Counted from the first letter of the stretch, positions 39,413-48,177 are shown. The stretch: DNA of 64,000 nucleotides from Nitrospira defluvii (GCA_000196815.1 FP929003.1:124001-188000), one strand, 5' to 3'. Translations and numbers: made by a program. Notes: generated by a model from the sequence alone, not told the origin.

Positions 39413-39772
39413 ATGGAAACACATGGGACGCCAGAATCTCTCTCCACTCCGCAGCCCGGACATCACATCTGTCCGCGTTGCGGAGGATTGTTGTTGACAC
39501 AGCACTATATCGATTTGCTTGATGATACCGGTCAGATCGATATTACGGCATGGCATTGCACGATGTGCGGCGAGGTGCTCGACCCGGTCATCCTGAAGAA
39601 TCGCCGGAGCCCGCCGCCGAACCTGCTGTATGGCACAAAGCAGAGAAAGTTCAGCCAGCGAGTGACGGCCGTTTCCGACAGCAGGCCTGTGAAGCAATCA
39701 TCGGACGATCGAGCACCGGACGAGAGTGACGAGGAGTCGGCCGATGAAGCCGACCAGGACGGGGCATCGTAG
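39413..39772 (+). CDS. Zinc-ribbon protein, copy 2
   Basis: A 119-residue paralogue of the gene at 35314. C-P-R-C-G-G and C-T-M-C-G-E-V-L-D-P-V-I have the same spacing and sit about 32 residues apart. It has a longer, acidic C-terminal tail (DDRAPDESDEESADEADQD) that is probably disordered. ATG 39413 follows CGGGGG; longer upstream frames lack a ribosome site. Function is unknown. The two ribbons bracket the SUMF1 genes. Confidence 0.7.
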   Translation: METHGTPESLSTPQPGHHICPRCGGLLLTQHYIDLLDDTGQIDITAWHCTMCGEVLDPVILKNRRSPPPNLLYGTKQRKFSQRVTAVSDSRPVKQSSDDRAPDESDEESADEADQDGAS

Positions 39773-39804
39773 CTGTGGACTGTGCCAGACGGGAGGACGG
39801 ACAG

Positions 39805-40743
39805 ATGAAAATCATCGGCGCCGGAGGAACGGGATTCATCGGCCATGCGTTGGTCGAAGAGCTGGCTCGACAGGGTCATGAGGTGGTGGTCTTGAGCCGC
39901 CGGTCCGGTCATGCGTCTCAGTCGTCGGTCCGGTTCGTAGAATGGGATGCTCGCTCTGCCGGAGCCTGGCACTCTGACGCGGCGACGGCAGATGTCGTCA
40001 TCAATCTTGCCGGTGCGCCGATCGCCGATGGGCGATGGACGGAATCCCGCAAACGGCTTCTGGTGGAGAGCCGGGTTATGTCGACCAGACTGCTGGTAGA
40101 CGCATTGGCCGGCCGGTCTGCCCCCCTTCCCCTGTTGATCAGCGCATCGGGGATCGGCTACTACGGCCCGAGCGACGATCGGCTTCTGAATGAGGCGTCG
40201 CCGCTCGGTCGGGGCTTCCTCGCCGAGCTGTCTGCCGCCTGGGAAGCGGAGGCCTTGCGCGCCGGTCAGCTCGGGACGCGTGTCGTCCTGCTGAGAACCG
40301 GGATGGTGCTCGAACAGGGCGGTGGCGCGTTGCCGAGGATGTTGCTGCCTTTTCAGCTCTTTGCCGGAGGGCCGGTGTTGCCGGGTACGCAATGGGTGTC
40401 ATGGATTCACCGGGCGGATCTTATCGGACTCATCCAATGGGTCATCGCGACGGCGACGATCTCAGGCCCTGTGAACGCAGTGGCGCCTGAGGCGGTTACG
40501 ATGAAGACGTTCTGTACCACAGTCGGCAAGGTGCTCCATCGTCCTTCTTGGCTTCCGGTTCCCGGTCTGGCCTTGCATCTGGCGCTGGGTGAGTTGGGGA
40601 CGTTGATGACCACCGGACAACGTGTCGATCCGGCGAAGGCGAAAGCCGGGGGCTATATCTTCCGTTATCCGGCCCTGGAGCCGGCCTTGCGAGCGATCGT
40701 CAACAAGGAGGACCAGGCATGTCTGCCTTCCTCGACTCGGTGA
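39805..40743 (+). CDS. TIGR01777-type NAD-dependent epimerase (SDR family)
   Basis: A 312-residue extended SDR protein. G-A-G-G-T-G-F-I-G at residues 5-13 binds the dinucleotide, and VVINLAGAPIADGRWTESRK is the family hallmark. S-A-S-G-I-G-Y-Y-G carries the catalytic Tyr, and VSWIHRADL and a DUF1731-type C-terminus follow. It is the cell-division-inhibitor SulA-like or YfcH group, with no proven substrate. ATG 39805 is set by GGGAGG. The next gene overlaps its end by 25 bp, so they are coupled. It is a common partner of photolyase and B12-regulator genes. Confidence 0.88.
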   Translation: MKIIGAGGTGFIGHALVEELARQGHEVVVLSRRSGHASQSSVRFVEWDARSAGAWHSDAATADVVINLAGAPIADGRWTESRKRLLVESRVMSTRLLVDALAGRSAPLPLLISASGIGYYGPSDDRLLNEASPLGRGFLAELSAAWEAEALRAGQLGTRVVLLRTGMVLEQGGGALPRMLLPFQLFAGGPVLPGTQWVSWIHRADLIGLIQWVIATATISGPVNAVAPEAVTMKTFCTTVGKVLHRPSWLPVPGLALHLALGELGTLMTTGQRVDPAKAKAGGYIFRYPALEPALRAIVNKEDQACLPSSTR

Positions 40744-41201
40744 TGCAGTACCTGCAGGCCCTGGCTGTTGCGGTCTTGGTCGGCAAGGTCGTGCTGCTGT
40801 CGTTTGTGGTGGCGCCGATTCTGGCCAAGAGTCTGGACCAGGAAGCGTTTGGGAAAGTCGTCCGCCGGCTCTTTCCTGCCTACTATGTACTCGGCATGGG
40901 AACCGCTGCGGCCGGGCTGTTGTCGGCCACCGTGCTGGGGAGCACACGTGGGTGGACTCTGCCGGTGCTGATCGCAGTCGGAATCTGGCTCGGGATTCTC
41001 GCGGCAGAATCTTATTGCCGGGCGCCTCTCACTCCGCAGAGCAATGCGATGCGTGATCGATTGAAGGAGCAGGAACAGCACGGGGTCGTCGATGCGACGT
41101 TGAAGCAGGCCTGGAATCGATTGCATCAGCGGTCCTTATATCTGAACTCACTGGTGTTACTGGCAGGCTTGTGTTTGGTGGGCGTTGCGCGTCAATTCTG
41201 A
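40719..41201 (+). CDS. DUF4149-like membrane protein
   Basis: A 160-residue protein with four hydrophobic segments (about 10-32, 50-72, 78-97, 140-158). The first, ALAVAVLVGKVVLLSFVVAPILAK, and the loop AFGKVVRRLFPAYYVLG match the TMEM205/DUF4149 family, membrane proteins of unknown role. AAGGAGG precedes the ATG within the epimerase gene. It is in the same transcript as its neighbours. Confidence 0.75.
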   Translation: MSAFLDSVMQYLQALAVAVLVGKVVLLSFVVAPILAKSLDQEAFGKVVRRLFPAYYVLGMGTAAAGLLSATVLGSTRGWTLPVLIAVGIWLGILAAESYCRAPLTPQSNAMRDRLKEQEQHGVVDATLKQAWNRLHQRSLYLNSLVLLAGLCLVGVARQF

Positions 41202-41223
41202 TTGTCACGAAGGGAGAGGGACG

Positions 41224-41706
41224 ATGAAGAAGCAGAACAATACCTCCGTCTACTTGGTCGTAGGATTCTTGAGCATCTGCCTGAGCCACTCTTCTGCCGC
41301 AATCGGCACAGCCCGGGCGAGCGATGGGCATGAGAAGGCAGGGGCGCCGGCACCCACATTCAGTTTGGAAAGCACGATTCCGGATGGCGTGATCGGAGTG
41401 TCGCTGCACGTCGGGGCGGAGCGTGTGGGTGAGACCGCGGTGCTCTACGTGGCGCACGTATTGCCCGATGGACCGGCGGAGAAAGCCGGGCTCAAGCAAG
41501 GAGATGAGCTGACGACCGTAGACGGTGTTGCCGTGACCGGAAAGACCTACGAGCAAGTGGCCCTCATCGTTCGGGGCGAGCCCGGGTCGGTGGTGAAGTT
41601 GGGGGTGAAAAGCGAAGGCGGTTCGCGCGAGGTCTCCGTGACTCGTGTATCGGGCCAGACTCTGTACAAAGGACAAATGGGATCACACGGCGGCTCGGGC
41701 CGATAG
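41224..41706 (+). CDS. Exported PDZ-domain protein
   Basis: A 160-residue protein with a signal peptide (about 1-34) and one PDZ domain (about 60-145): LYVAHVLPDGPAEKAGLKQGDELTTVDGVAVTGKTYEQVALIVRGEPGSVVKL. No protease domain is attached, so it is a stand-alone periplasmic peptide-binding module. GGGAGAGGG precedes the ATG. It lies 22 bp after the DUF4149 gene. Confidence 0.8.
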   Translation: MKKQNNTSVYLVVGFLSICLSHSSAAIGTARASDGHEKAGAPAPTFSLESTIPDGVIGVSLHVGAERVGETAVLYVAHVLPDGPAEKAGLKQGDELTTVDGVAVTGKTYEQVALIVRGEPGSVVKLGVKSEGGSREVSVTRVSGQTLYKGQMGSHGGSGR

Positions 41707-41713
41707 GTGGCAT

Positions 41714-42238
41714 GTGAAACGGATGCTTGCGGCGCTCGGATTGTCGATGATCGTGGCCGGACCGTTTGCCGTCGAGGGGCATGGACAGGTGGTGCCTGTC
41801 TCACGGACCTCCGGCATCGAGAGAACGGGGTTATTCCTCCTGGCGGGCGACTATCGCCGGGCGCTGGAGGCTTGTGAGCAGGCCATTCAGGAGCGGCCCT
41901 CGGCAGAAGCCTACCTTCAGCTCACCTATGTCTACCAGGCGATCGATGCCTACCTTGAACAGCTTTCGAAGGATGAGAGCTGGACGGCCGTGGAACAGTT
42001 GTATCTGAACCTTGCCTATCGACACACGGAGGATCTCGTCGATCCACCGGGCGGCCTGGCTCGCATGGCGAAGGAAATGATTCAAACCAGCGTGCGCCAG
42101 CAGTCCGATGTCAGTGCTGCGATGGCAGTACGGCTGAACCGGGCGACGGCCGACCGGCTCTGGCAGGAGCAGGCGCAATGGCGGCACACGCATCCCACCG
42201 AATGGTGGCGGGCGTTTCCGGATTCCTGGGGTCGATGA
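41714..42238 (+). CDS. Exported TPR-like protein
   Basis: A 174-residue protein with a signal peptide and a TPR-like first helix pair (TGLFLLAGDYRRALEACEQAIQERPSAEAYLQLTYVYQAI). The rest is helical and ends in a Trp-rich segment (QWRHTHPTEWWRAFPDSWG). GTG 41714, 8 bp after the PDZ gene, is preferred (AGGTGG upstream); ATG 41723 is possible. Function unknown; tight packing suggests it works with the PDZ protein. Confidence 0.65.
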   Translation: MKRMLAALGLSMIVAGPFAVEGHGQVVPVSRTSGIERTGLFLLAGDYRRALEACEQAIQERPSAEAYLQLTYVYQAIDAYLEQLSKDESWTAVEQLYLNLAYRHTEDLVDPPGGLARMAKEMIQTSVRQQSDVSAAMAVRLNRATADRLWQEQAQWRHTHPTEWWRAFPDSWGR

Positions 42239-42286
42239 ATGAGCACGGAGCCAGGGAGTCCGTCCGCGGGGAAGGAGCATGAGAAC

Positions 42287-42718
42287 ATGACCGGACACAC
42301 GACTTCACGGGGCATCGATATCAAAATCTTCGGGGCGCTCTTTCTGCTGGTGGGATTGATCGATGTGCTGATCATCGAATTGTTTCCCGCCTATGCGCTC
42401 AAACTGTTCGGCGTCACGATTGCCGGTCCGTTGGCCTATGTGGTCAAGTTGCATTCGCCGGCCGTGCATTTTCTGATCGGTTACGGGTTTCTGTTTCTGC
42501 GTCCGTGGGCCTGGGGAGTGGCTATGGCTTATGGAGGATTCGGCCTTACCAGCGAATTGATGAACCAGTTTCAATTCGGTTTCCATCAGTTGCGCACGGG
42601 CTTCATGGCCACCACGGCCCTGTTTCTTTGTTATGTCGCCTGGCGGCGAATCCTGTTCGCCGATCCTGTCCCTCCGGCACAGCGGCTCACCTCCTCCACT
42701 CCCGAGGTTCACCTATGA
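42287..42718 (+). CDS. Hypothetical four-helix membrane protein
   Basis: A 143-residue protein with membrane segments at about 12-32, 40-60, 70-90 and 100-118 (IFGALFLLVGLIDVLIIELF; FLIGYGFLFLRPWAWGVAMAYGG). It has no known family. ATG 42287 follows AAGGAG with 9-base spacing; an in-frame ATG at 42239 is possible. Its stop codon overlaps the photolyase start (ATGA), so the two genes are coupled. Confidence 0.65.
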   Translation: MTGHTTSRGIDIKIFGALFLLVGLIDVLIIELFPAYALKLFGVTIAGPLAYVVKLHSPAVHFLIGYGFLFLRPWAWGVAMAYGGFGLTSELMNQFQFGFHQLRTGFMATTALFLCYVAWRRILFADPVPPAQRLTSSTPEVHL

Positions 42719-44160
42719 AAGGTCTGGTCTGGTTTCGCCGAGATCTCCGGCTCAGTGACAACCCCGCCCTGTCGGCGGCCTGTCAGGAATGTCGGGAGAT
42801 TGTGCCGCTGTTCGTATTCGATGAACCGCTGCTGCGTTCACACGCGTTCGGCTCAGCCTGCGTCGGGTTCATGCTGGGGTGTCTGGAGGAGTTGCGCCGG
42901 TCTCTGGCCCTGCACGGTGTGTCCCTCGCTTGGCGGATGGGCGATCCGGTTGAATCGGTCCTGCAGGCGGCGGACGACTTCAAGGTCGATGCGGTGTATT
43001 GGAATCGAGACTATGAACCGGCGGCGCTTGAACGGGATCGCGAGGTTCAGCAGCGGCTGGCACAACAGGGTCGCACGGTCAGGACGTTTAAGGACCATGT
43101 CGTGTTCGAAGCGGAGGAAGTGCGCGGGCTGAGCGGAGACCCGTTTCAGCGCTACAGCGCGTATCGCGACCGCTGGTGGACGAAATGGCGGGCCGCTGCC
43201 CCGCCTCTGCTGGGCATCCCCTCGTTTCCGCCGGCCGGCAAGGCGTCTACTCCGGATTCGCGCAAATGGCCTTCAGTGACCGACCTGGGATATGAGTCGG
43301 TGCCGATGTGGATCGAGCCGGGTGAACAGGCGGCCCATGCCAGACTGCAGTGGTTTCTGCGAGGGCCGGTTCATCAGTATGTGACAGGCAGGAATCTTCC
43401 GGCCATCGACGGCACCTCGAAGTTGTCGCCCCATCTGCGCTTCGGGACGGTCTCTGCGCGCACGTTGGTGCATGCGGCGCTGAATGCGCTTGCCAAAGGT
43501 GGTGCGGTATCGCGCGCGGACGTCTTCACCTGGGTCGATGAACTGGTCTGGCGGGAATTTTTTCAGCAAGTCCTCGCGGCGTTTCCGCACGTGGCGCATG
43601 GGCCGTTCAAAGCGAAACCGGGTCTTCCCGAACCCAGACCTGCGGGGCCTGAGCGCGATCGGTTGTTTGCCGCCTGGTCTCAGGGCCTCACGGGCTATCC
43701 GATTGTGGATGCCGGCATGCGGCAATTGAACCAGACAGGATGGATGCACAATCGCGTACGGATGGTGGTCGCCTCGTTTCTGGTGAAGGACCTCCGGGTC
43801 GATTGGCAGAGCGGAGAGCGTTATTTCATGGAACGGCTCGTCGACGGCGACCTGGCTGCCAACAACGGCAACTGGCAATGGTGCGCCTCGACGGGGACGG
43901 ATGCCATGCAGGGCTACAGGATTTTTAATCCGAGAATCCAAAGCGAAAAGTTCGACGCCGAGGGGGAATATCTTCGCCGCTATGTCCCGGAACTCAAGCA
44001 TGTGCCGACGAAATGGATTCATGAGCCGCATCTCATGCCGCCGTTGGAGCAGGTGCAGGCCGGATGCCGCATCGGATCGGATTATCCGGAGCCGATCGTG
44101 GACCATCGACAAGCGCGGCAGGAATATCTGGATCTCGGAAAGGCGCCGGTGAAGGCATGA
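42715..44160 (+). CDS. phrB: Deoxyribodipyrimidine photolyase
   Basis: A 481-residue blue-light DNA repair enzyme that splits cyclobutane pyrimidine dimers. The antenna domain starts GLVWFRRDLRLSDNPAL. The FAD domain has SKLSPHLRFGTVSARTL, VWREFFQQVL, G-Y-P-I-V-D-A-G-M-R-Q-L, WMHNRVRMVVASFL and the hallmark NNGNWQWCASTGTD followed by RIFNP. Length and motifs fit class I CPD photolyase. It overlaps the genes on both sides by 4 bp. Its place behind a B12 photoreceptor's operators supports light-controlled DNA repair. Confidence 0.95.
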   Translation: MKGLVWFRRDLRLSDNPALSAACQECREIVPLFVFDEPLLRSHAFGSACVGFMLGCLEELRRSLALHGVSLAWRMGDPVESVLQAADDFKVDAVYWNRDYEPAALERDREVQQRLAQQGRTVRTFKDHVVFEAEEVRGLSGDPFQRYSAYRDRWWTKWRAAAPPLLGIPSFPPAGKASTPDSRKWPSVTDLGYESVPMWIEPGEQAAHARLQWFLRGPVHQYVTGRNLPAIDGTSKLSPHLRFGTVSARTLVHAALNALAKGGAVSRADVFTWVDELVWREFFQQVLAAFPHVAHGPFKAKPGLPEPRPAGPERDRLFAAWSQGLTGYPIVDAGMRQLNQTGWMHNRVRMVVASFLVKDLRVDWQSGERYFMERLVDGDLAANNGNWQWCASTGTDAMQGYRIFNPRIQSEKFDAEGEYLRRYVPELKHVPTKWIHEPHLMPPLEQVQAGCRIGSDYPEPIVDHRQARQEYLDLGKAPVKA

Positions 44161-45110
44161 TGACCTCTCCGCTTCGCCTGGGCATCAGCCGTTGTCTGCT
44201 CGGGGAGGAGGTCCGTTTCGATGGAGGCCACAAACGGGACGTGTTTCTGACCGAGGTGCTGGGTCGGTACGTTGAGTGGGTGCCGGTCTGTCCGGAAGTC
44301 GAAGCCGGGCTCGGGACACCGCGTGAAGCGATGCGACTGATCGGCAATCCCCAACAGCCGCGGCTGGTCGCCATCAAGAGCGGGCGGGATCACACGCTGG
44401 CGTTGGAGACGATGACCGGGAAGCGCCTGGGTGATCTTGAGCAGCTGGACTTGTCCGGGTTTGTGTTCAAGAAAGACTCACCGAGTTGCGGGGTGGAGCG
44501 GGTTCGTACATACAACGAGCATGGCATGCCGGGCAGAAAGGGTGTGGGATTGTTTGCACGCGCCTTTCTCGATCGGTTTCCGCTCATTCCGGTGGAGGAA
44601 GAGGGGCGGCTCTGCGATCCGATCCTGCGGGAAAACTTCATCGAGCGGGTGTTCTGTTATCGTCGTTGGCAGGATCTGATGCAGAGCGGCGTCACCAGGC
44701 AGGCGTTGGTGCGGTTTCATACGATCCACAAATATCTGCTGTTGGCCCATAGCGCCCCGCACTATCGTCAGCTCGGGCGACTGGTGGCGCAGGTGAACGA
44801 GTATCGCCCGAAAGACCTGGCCATCCGGTACGGCGAACTGTTTATGCAGGCCCTCGCGGCGAAGGCGACGGTGCGAAAACATGTGAATGTGCTCCAGCAC
44901 ATCCTGGGTCATTTCAAAGAACGGCTGGATGCGGAGGAAAAAGCCGAGCTGTTGAGCGTGATCGGGGACTACCACCAGGGACTCACGCCCCTGATTGTTC
45001 CGCTGACATTGATCAAGCACTACGTACAGATCTTTGATGTCGAATACATTCGCGACCAGGTGTATCTGAATCCGCATCCGAAGGAGTTGATGCTCCGCAA
45101 TCATGTCTAG
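44157..45110 (+). CDS. DUF523/DUF1722 fusion (YbbK-YbgA type)
   Basis: A 317-residue fusion. The N-terminal DUF523 domain (about 5-150) is recognised from LGISRCLLGEEVRFDGGHKRD, VCPEVEAGLGTPREAMRL and FKKDSPSCGVERVR. The C-terminal DUF1722 (about 185-310) has FHTIHKYLLLAHSAPHYRQLG. Such proteins are usual neighbours of photolyase genes, although their activity is unclear; conserved Cys residues suggest metal or cluster binding. It begins inside the photolyase stop. Its own TAG is the first three bases of a 206-bp repeat element. Confidence 0.88.
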   Translation: MMTSPLRLGISRCLLGEEVRFDGGHKRDVFLTEVLGRYVEWVPVCPEVEAGLGTPREAMRLIGNPQQPRLVAIKSGRDHTLALETMTGKRLGDLEQLDLSGFVFKKDSPSCGVERVRTYNEHGMPGRKGVGLFARAFLDRFPLIPVEEEGRLCDPILRENFIERVFCYRRWQDLMQSGVTRQALVRFHTIHKYLLLAHSAPHYRQLGRLVAQVNEYRPKDLAIRYGELFMQALAAKATVRKHVNVLQHILGHFKERLDAEEKAELLSVIGDYHQGLTPLIVPLTLIKHYVQIFDVEYIRDQVYLNPHPKELMLRNHV

Positions 45111-45313
45111 CAGGCTGGGAAAAAACTTGATGATGGCGCATTGCGTTATGACCAACTCGTGCGTCGTATCGGTAGTTGAATCACGTGCAGGATGCGAAAA
45201 AAGGCTGTCCAGCAAGGCCGCAGCGAACGAAGAGGTGAATCGTACCCGTGCCGTACGGTGCGCCTCTGAGTGATGCGAGAACGCCACTGGGGGACTTTCC
45301 CCGCATCCTGCTG
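45108..45313. repeat. Inverted-repeat-ended element, copy 2
   Basis: Second copy of the element at 1406-1610. The core from about 45199 is close to identical, while the left part is more diverged. It starts with the stop codon of the DUF523/DUF1722 gene and ends directly before the ribosome site of the next gene (GGAAAGGAG). Confidence 0.75.
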
Positions 45314-45326
45314 GAAAGGAGCGGCT

Positions 45327-45695
45327 ATGCCGCACGTAGTAATCGAATCGACCGGTGAGCTCCAGGCTGTGTACCAAGCCTTCGCCCCGATGTTGCAACG
45401 GACGGAGGGGGAGATTGTCAAGGTTCAGGAGTGCTACCTGGCGAAGAGCGGACGAGAAGCGCTGCTGGATGCGGTCGTGATCGAGCAGGGTACGGCGCGC
45501 AGTTTTTTCATTCAGCTGAAACGGCACGAGACGACCATCACCGTCCGTCTTCTTCCCGCCACCGATCCCGAGAAGACGCCGGCCGTCAAAAAGGCGATGG
45601 CGCTGGTGGCCGGTCTCATCCGGAAGGTGTATCCGGCGAGCCGCTACGGCAAGACTAACCTTCAGGAGTATCTGGAGTCCCCGGTGTCGATGTGA
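45327..45695 (+). CDS. Hypothetical 122-residue protein
   Basis: Soluble protein, MPHVVIESTGELQAVYQAFAPMLQR..., with mixed alpha/beta features (ALLDAVVIEQGTARSFFIQLKRHETTITVRLLP) and a charged helix at the end. GAAAGGAG lies 6 bases before the ATG and abuts the end of the repeat element. No family recognised. It is followed 39 bp later by the CbiX-like gene. Confidence 0.65.
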   Translation: MPHVVIESTGELQAVYQAFAPMLQRTEGEIVKVQECYLAKSGREALLDAVVIEQGTARSFFIQLKRHETTITVRLLPATDPEKTPAVKKAMALVAGLIRKVYPASRYGKTNLQEYLESPVSM

Positions 45696-45734
45696 GTGCA
45701 AGTAGGTGTGAATTTCAATCAGAGGAGTGATGAC

Positions 45735-46244
45735 ATGGCAACAGTGCGACAGGGTGTGATTCTCGTCGGGCATGGCGGTATCCCCAGGGGATGCCCGCAG
45801 GACTTGGTGACGAAATTGAAACGGCTGGAGGGGCAGCGGCGCGCGGCGAAACAACCGGCCTCGGCCGAAGAACTGGAATTGGATGCCAAAATCCGCCAGT
45901 GGCCGAGGAACGCCGAGACGGATCCGTATCAGGCCGGGCTTGAAGCGGTGGCGGCGCAATTGCGCGCCAACCTGGGCGATGTGTTGTTCGCCGTGGCCTA
46001 CAACGAATTTTGCGCCCCCACACTGGAAGAGTCGGTCGAGCAACTCGTCAAGCAGGGGGCGACTCACATTACGGTGGCGACGACGATGTTCACGCCGGGC
46101 GGTTCGCATTCGGAAGTCGAGATTCCTGAAATCCTCGAGCATCTTCGCCCACAGTATCCCGGGGTCGAGTTGCGCTATGCCTGGCCGTTTGATTTGAGCC
46201 TGGTTGCGGGGACGCTGGCCGAGCAGGTGCGGCGATTCTCCTGA
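45735..46244 (+). CDS. Sirohydrochlorin chelatase-like (CbiX) protein
   Basis: A 169-residue protein of the CbiX/SirB class: G-V-I-L-V-G-H-G-G-I-P-R-G at the start (metal-site His), VLFAVAYNEFCAPTLEESVEQLVKQGATHITVATTMFTPGGSHSEVEIPEIL in the middle. Such enzymes insert Co2+ or Fe2+ into sirohydrochlorin for cobalamin or siroheme. A charged insertion (about 20-55) is longer than in standard CbiX-S. Its position in a cluster run by a B12-binding regulator is notable. GAGGAGTGATGAC precedes the ATG. Confidence 0.75.
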   Translation: MATVRQGVILVGHGGIPRGCPQDLVTKLKRLEGQRRAAKQPASAEELELDAKIRQWPRNAETDPYQAGLEAVAAQLRANLGDVLFAVAYNEFCAPTLEESVEQLVKQGATHITVATTMFTPGGSHSEVEIPEILEHLRPQYPGVELRYAWPFDLSLVAGTLAEQVRRFS

Positions 46245-46306
46245 CGGAGTTCCTGCGTATGGAGAGGCGCGGCCGGGATGCCGGTCAGGGGTGACCTGGG
46301 AGTCGG

Positions 46307-46906
46307 ATGATGCACGGACCGGAGAAAATTTCAGAGTGGCTCGTCGTCATCGGGCTGGCGGTTTCGGCACTCGTGTCCTCGCCCGTCATCGGCGGAGCGG
46401 TTGAAATCGAAGGCGTGACGTTTGCCGATACGTTCCGGGCCGGTCCCTTGCCGATGCCGCTTCAGGGGGTAGGGTTGGCGAAGTTTCTGCGCACGATCAA
46501 GGTGTATGTCGGGGCACTGTATCTCGCGCCGGGGACTAACCCTGAGCGCGTGTTGGATGACGTGCCGAAGCGTCTGGAGTTGTCCTACTTCAGAGCCATC
46601 CAGGCCGGTGACTTCGGGCAGGCAGCGATGAAGGTGCTGGCCGACAATGTGTCGCCGGCCACGATCACGCGCCTGAAGCCTCGCATCGAGCAGCTCCATC
46701 GGCTCTATCAGGACGTGAAGCCGGGGGACCGGTACGGGCTGACCTATCTCCCCGGAGTCGGAACCGAACTCGCCTTCAACGGCGAACGGAAGGGCATTGT
46801 GGAGGGGGCCGACTTCGCCGCCGCGTACTTCGCCATCTGGCTCGGCCCGGATCCGATCAATGAAGCCTTGAAAGAGGGGCTCATGCACCGGCGGGAGGGG
46901 GGCTGA
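46307..46906 (+). CDS. Exported chalcone isomerase-like protein
   Basis: A 199-residue protein with a signal segment (about 12-30) and a chalcone-isomerase-like domain: VEIEGVTFADTF, L-Q-G-V-G-L-A-K-F-L-R-T-I-K-V-Y-V-G-A-L-Y-L, LELSYFRAIQAGDF, LTYLPGVGTELAFNGE. Bacterial members are not flavonoid enzymes; they probably bind fatty acids or lipids in the periplasm. It starts ATGATG, and the ribosome site is modest. It is a regular member of photolyase/CFA-type clusters. Confidence 0.82.
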   Translation: MMHGPEKISEWLVVIGLAVSALVSSPVIGGAVEIEGVTFADTFRAGPLPMPLQGVGLAKFLRTIKVYVGALYLAPGTNPERVLDDVPKRLELSYFRAIQAGDFGQAAMKVLADNVSPATITRLKPRIEQLHRLYQDVKPGDRYGLTYLPGVGTELAFNGERKGIVEGADFAAAYFAIWLGPDPINEALKEGLMHRREGG

Positions 46907-46986
46907 CGCCGGTGATCGATGGAGAGCGCTGAAAGAATCCGTCCGTCAGGTGCCTTCGTAGAAGAGCAGGAGAGGAATCCGCTGTC

Positions 46987-47403
46987 GTGCAACCGGTTGT
47001 CGAACGATTCAAACAGATCTACGGCGGACTGACGATTCGCTCGTTGGGACTGCTGGACGAGTTGTACAGCGACGACGTCGAATTTCAAGATCCCTTTCAC
47101 CGGATCGCCGGACTCCCCGCCCTGCGCCGCTATATGGCTGCACTCTACGCGCAGGTGGAGGCCTGTTCATTCCGGTTCGAGGACGATGTCCGGCAAGGCA
47201 ATTGTGCCGTGTTGACCTGGACCATGCAGCTGAACCACCCGAGGCTGAATGCAGGCGCGGTGGTGACGGTTCCCGGTTCGACGCTCATTCGTTTTCGAGA
47301 CACGGTGTTCTATCACCGCGATTACTTCGATGCCGGTGCGATGGTGTACGAGCAGCTTCCGTTGATCGGCATGCTCATCCGGACGATCAAAGGCCGAGTG
47401 TGA
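46987..47403 (+). CDS. NTF2/SnoaL-like protein
   Basis: A 138-residue cone-fold protein: YGGLTIRSLGLLDELYSDDVEFQDPFHRIAGLPALRRYMAALY, then a beta sheet (CAVLTWTMQLNH, VVTVPGSTLIRF, YHRDYFDAGAMVYEQLPLIG). It belongs to the NTF2-like superfamily, with no catalytic residues assigned here. It begins with GTG 46987. The SDR gene starts 4 bp after its stop, so it is part of one operon. Homologues often accompany SDR, amine-oxidase-like and CFA-like genes. Confidence 0.82.
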   Translation: MQPVVERFKQIYGGLTIRSLGLLDELYSDDVEFQDPFHRIAGLPALRRYMAALYAQVEACSFRFEDDVRQGNCAVLTWTMQLNHPRLNAGAVVTVPGSTLIRFRDTVFYHRDYFDAGAMVYEQLPLIGMLIRTIKGRV

Positions 47404-47406
47404 CTC

Positions 47407-48177
47407 ATGAACCGAACCAGTCTCAATGCGCGACGGGTGTGGGTGACCGGCGCCTCGACCGGTATCGGCCGGGCGGTCACGCTGGAGCTCGTTCGTCGCG
47501 GGGCCACCGTCTTTGCCTCGGCACGGAACGAATCGGCGCTCAACGAGCTCGTCCGTGAATGCGGAGACGATCGTGTCGCGGCGCTTCCGTTCGATGTGAC
47601 CGACCGGACCGCCAATCAGCGGGCGGTCAACGACATGCACCGCCGTGCAGGGGGCCTGGATATTGCCTTTCTCAACGCCGGTACCTGTGAGTACGTGGAT
47701 GTGGCGGCATTCGACAGTGCGCTGTTTGAGCGGACGATCCGCACCAACTTCCTGAGCATGGTCTATGGGATTGAAGCGGCGCTCCCGCTGCTGCGGCAGT
47801 CACCGGCCCCGCAGCTCGTGGGGATGAGCAGTACGGTGGCCTACCGCGGGTTGCCTCGCTCCGAAGCCTATGGGGCGTCGAAGGCGGCGATCAAGAACCT
47901 CTTCGAATCGCTGCAGGTCGATCTCGCGCCCGAAGGCATCAGCGTGTCGGTCGTGTGTCCGGGGTTCGTACGGACACCGTTGACCGACCGGAACGATTTC
48001 TCGATGCCGTTCAGGATCGAAGCCGAGGACGCGGCCCGACGCATCGTCGACGGGATCGAGGCCCGGAAGCCGGAGATTCATTTCCCGAGGCGATTCAGCC
48101 TGCTCTTCAAGTGCCTGACCCTGCTCCCGAGCCGGTGGTACATCGGCCTCTGCGCCAGAATGGTGAAGCAGCCATGA
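47407..48177 (+). CDS. Short-chain dehydrogenase/reductase
   Basis: A 256-residue classical SDR: T-G-A-S-T-G-I-G at 14-21, NAG at 90-92, catalytic Ser142, Tyr155 and Lys159 (YGASKAAIKNL). The PG motif (VVCPGFVRTPL) follows the active site. Substrate unknown, perhaps a lipid intermediate given the neighbours. It overlaps the FAD protein gene by 4 bp. Length is normal. Confidence 0.92.
   Translation: MNRTSLNARRVWVTGASTGIGRAVTLELVRRGATVFASARNESALNELVRECGDDRVAALPFDVTDRTANQRAVNDMHRRAGGLDIAFLNAGTCEYVDVAAFDSALFERTIRTNFLSMVYGIEAALPLLRQSPAPQLVGMSSTVAYRGLPRSEAYGASKAAIKNLFESLQVDLAPEGISVSVVCPGFVRTPLTDRNDFSMPFRIEAEDAARRIVDGIEARKPEIHFPRRFSLLFKCLTLLPSRWYIGLCARMVKQP

Noticed and set aside
44478-46142. Long minus-strand open frame (554 residues) opposite the DUF523/DUF1722 and CbiX-like genes
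   Set aside because: It crosses two well-supported genes and a repeat element; its composition is that of an antisense shadow in GC-rich DNA.
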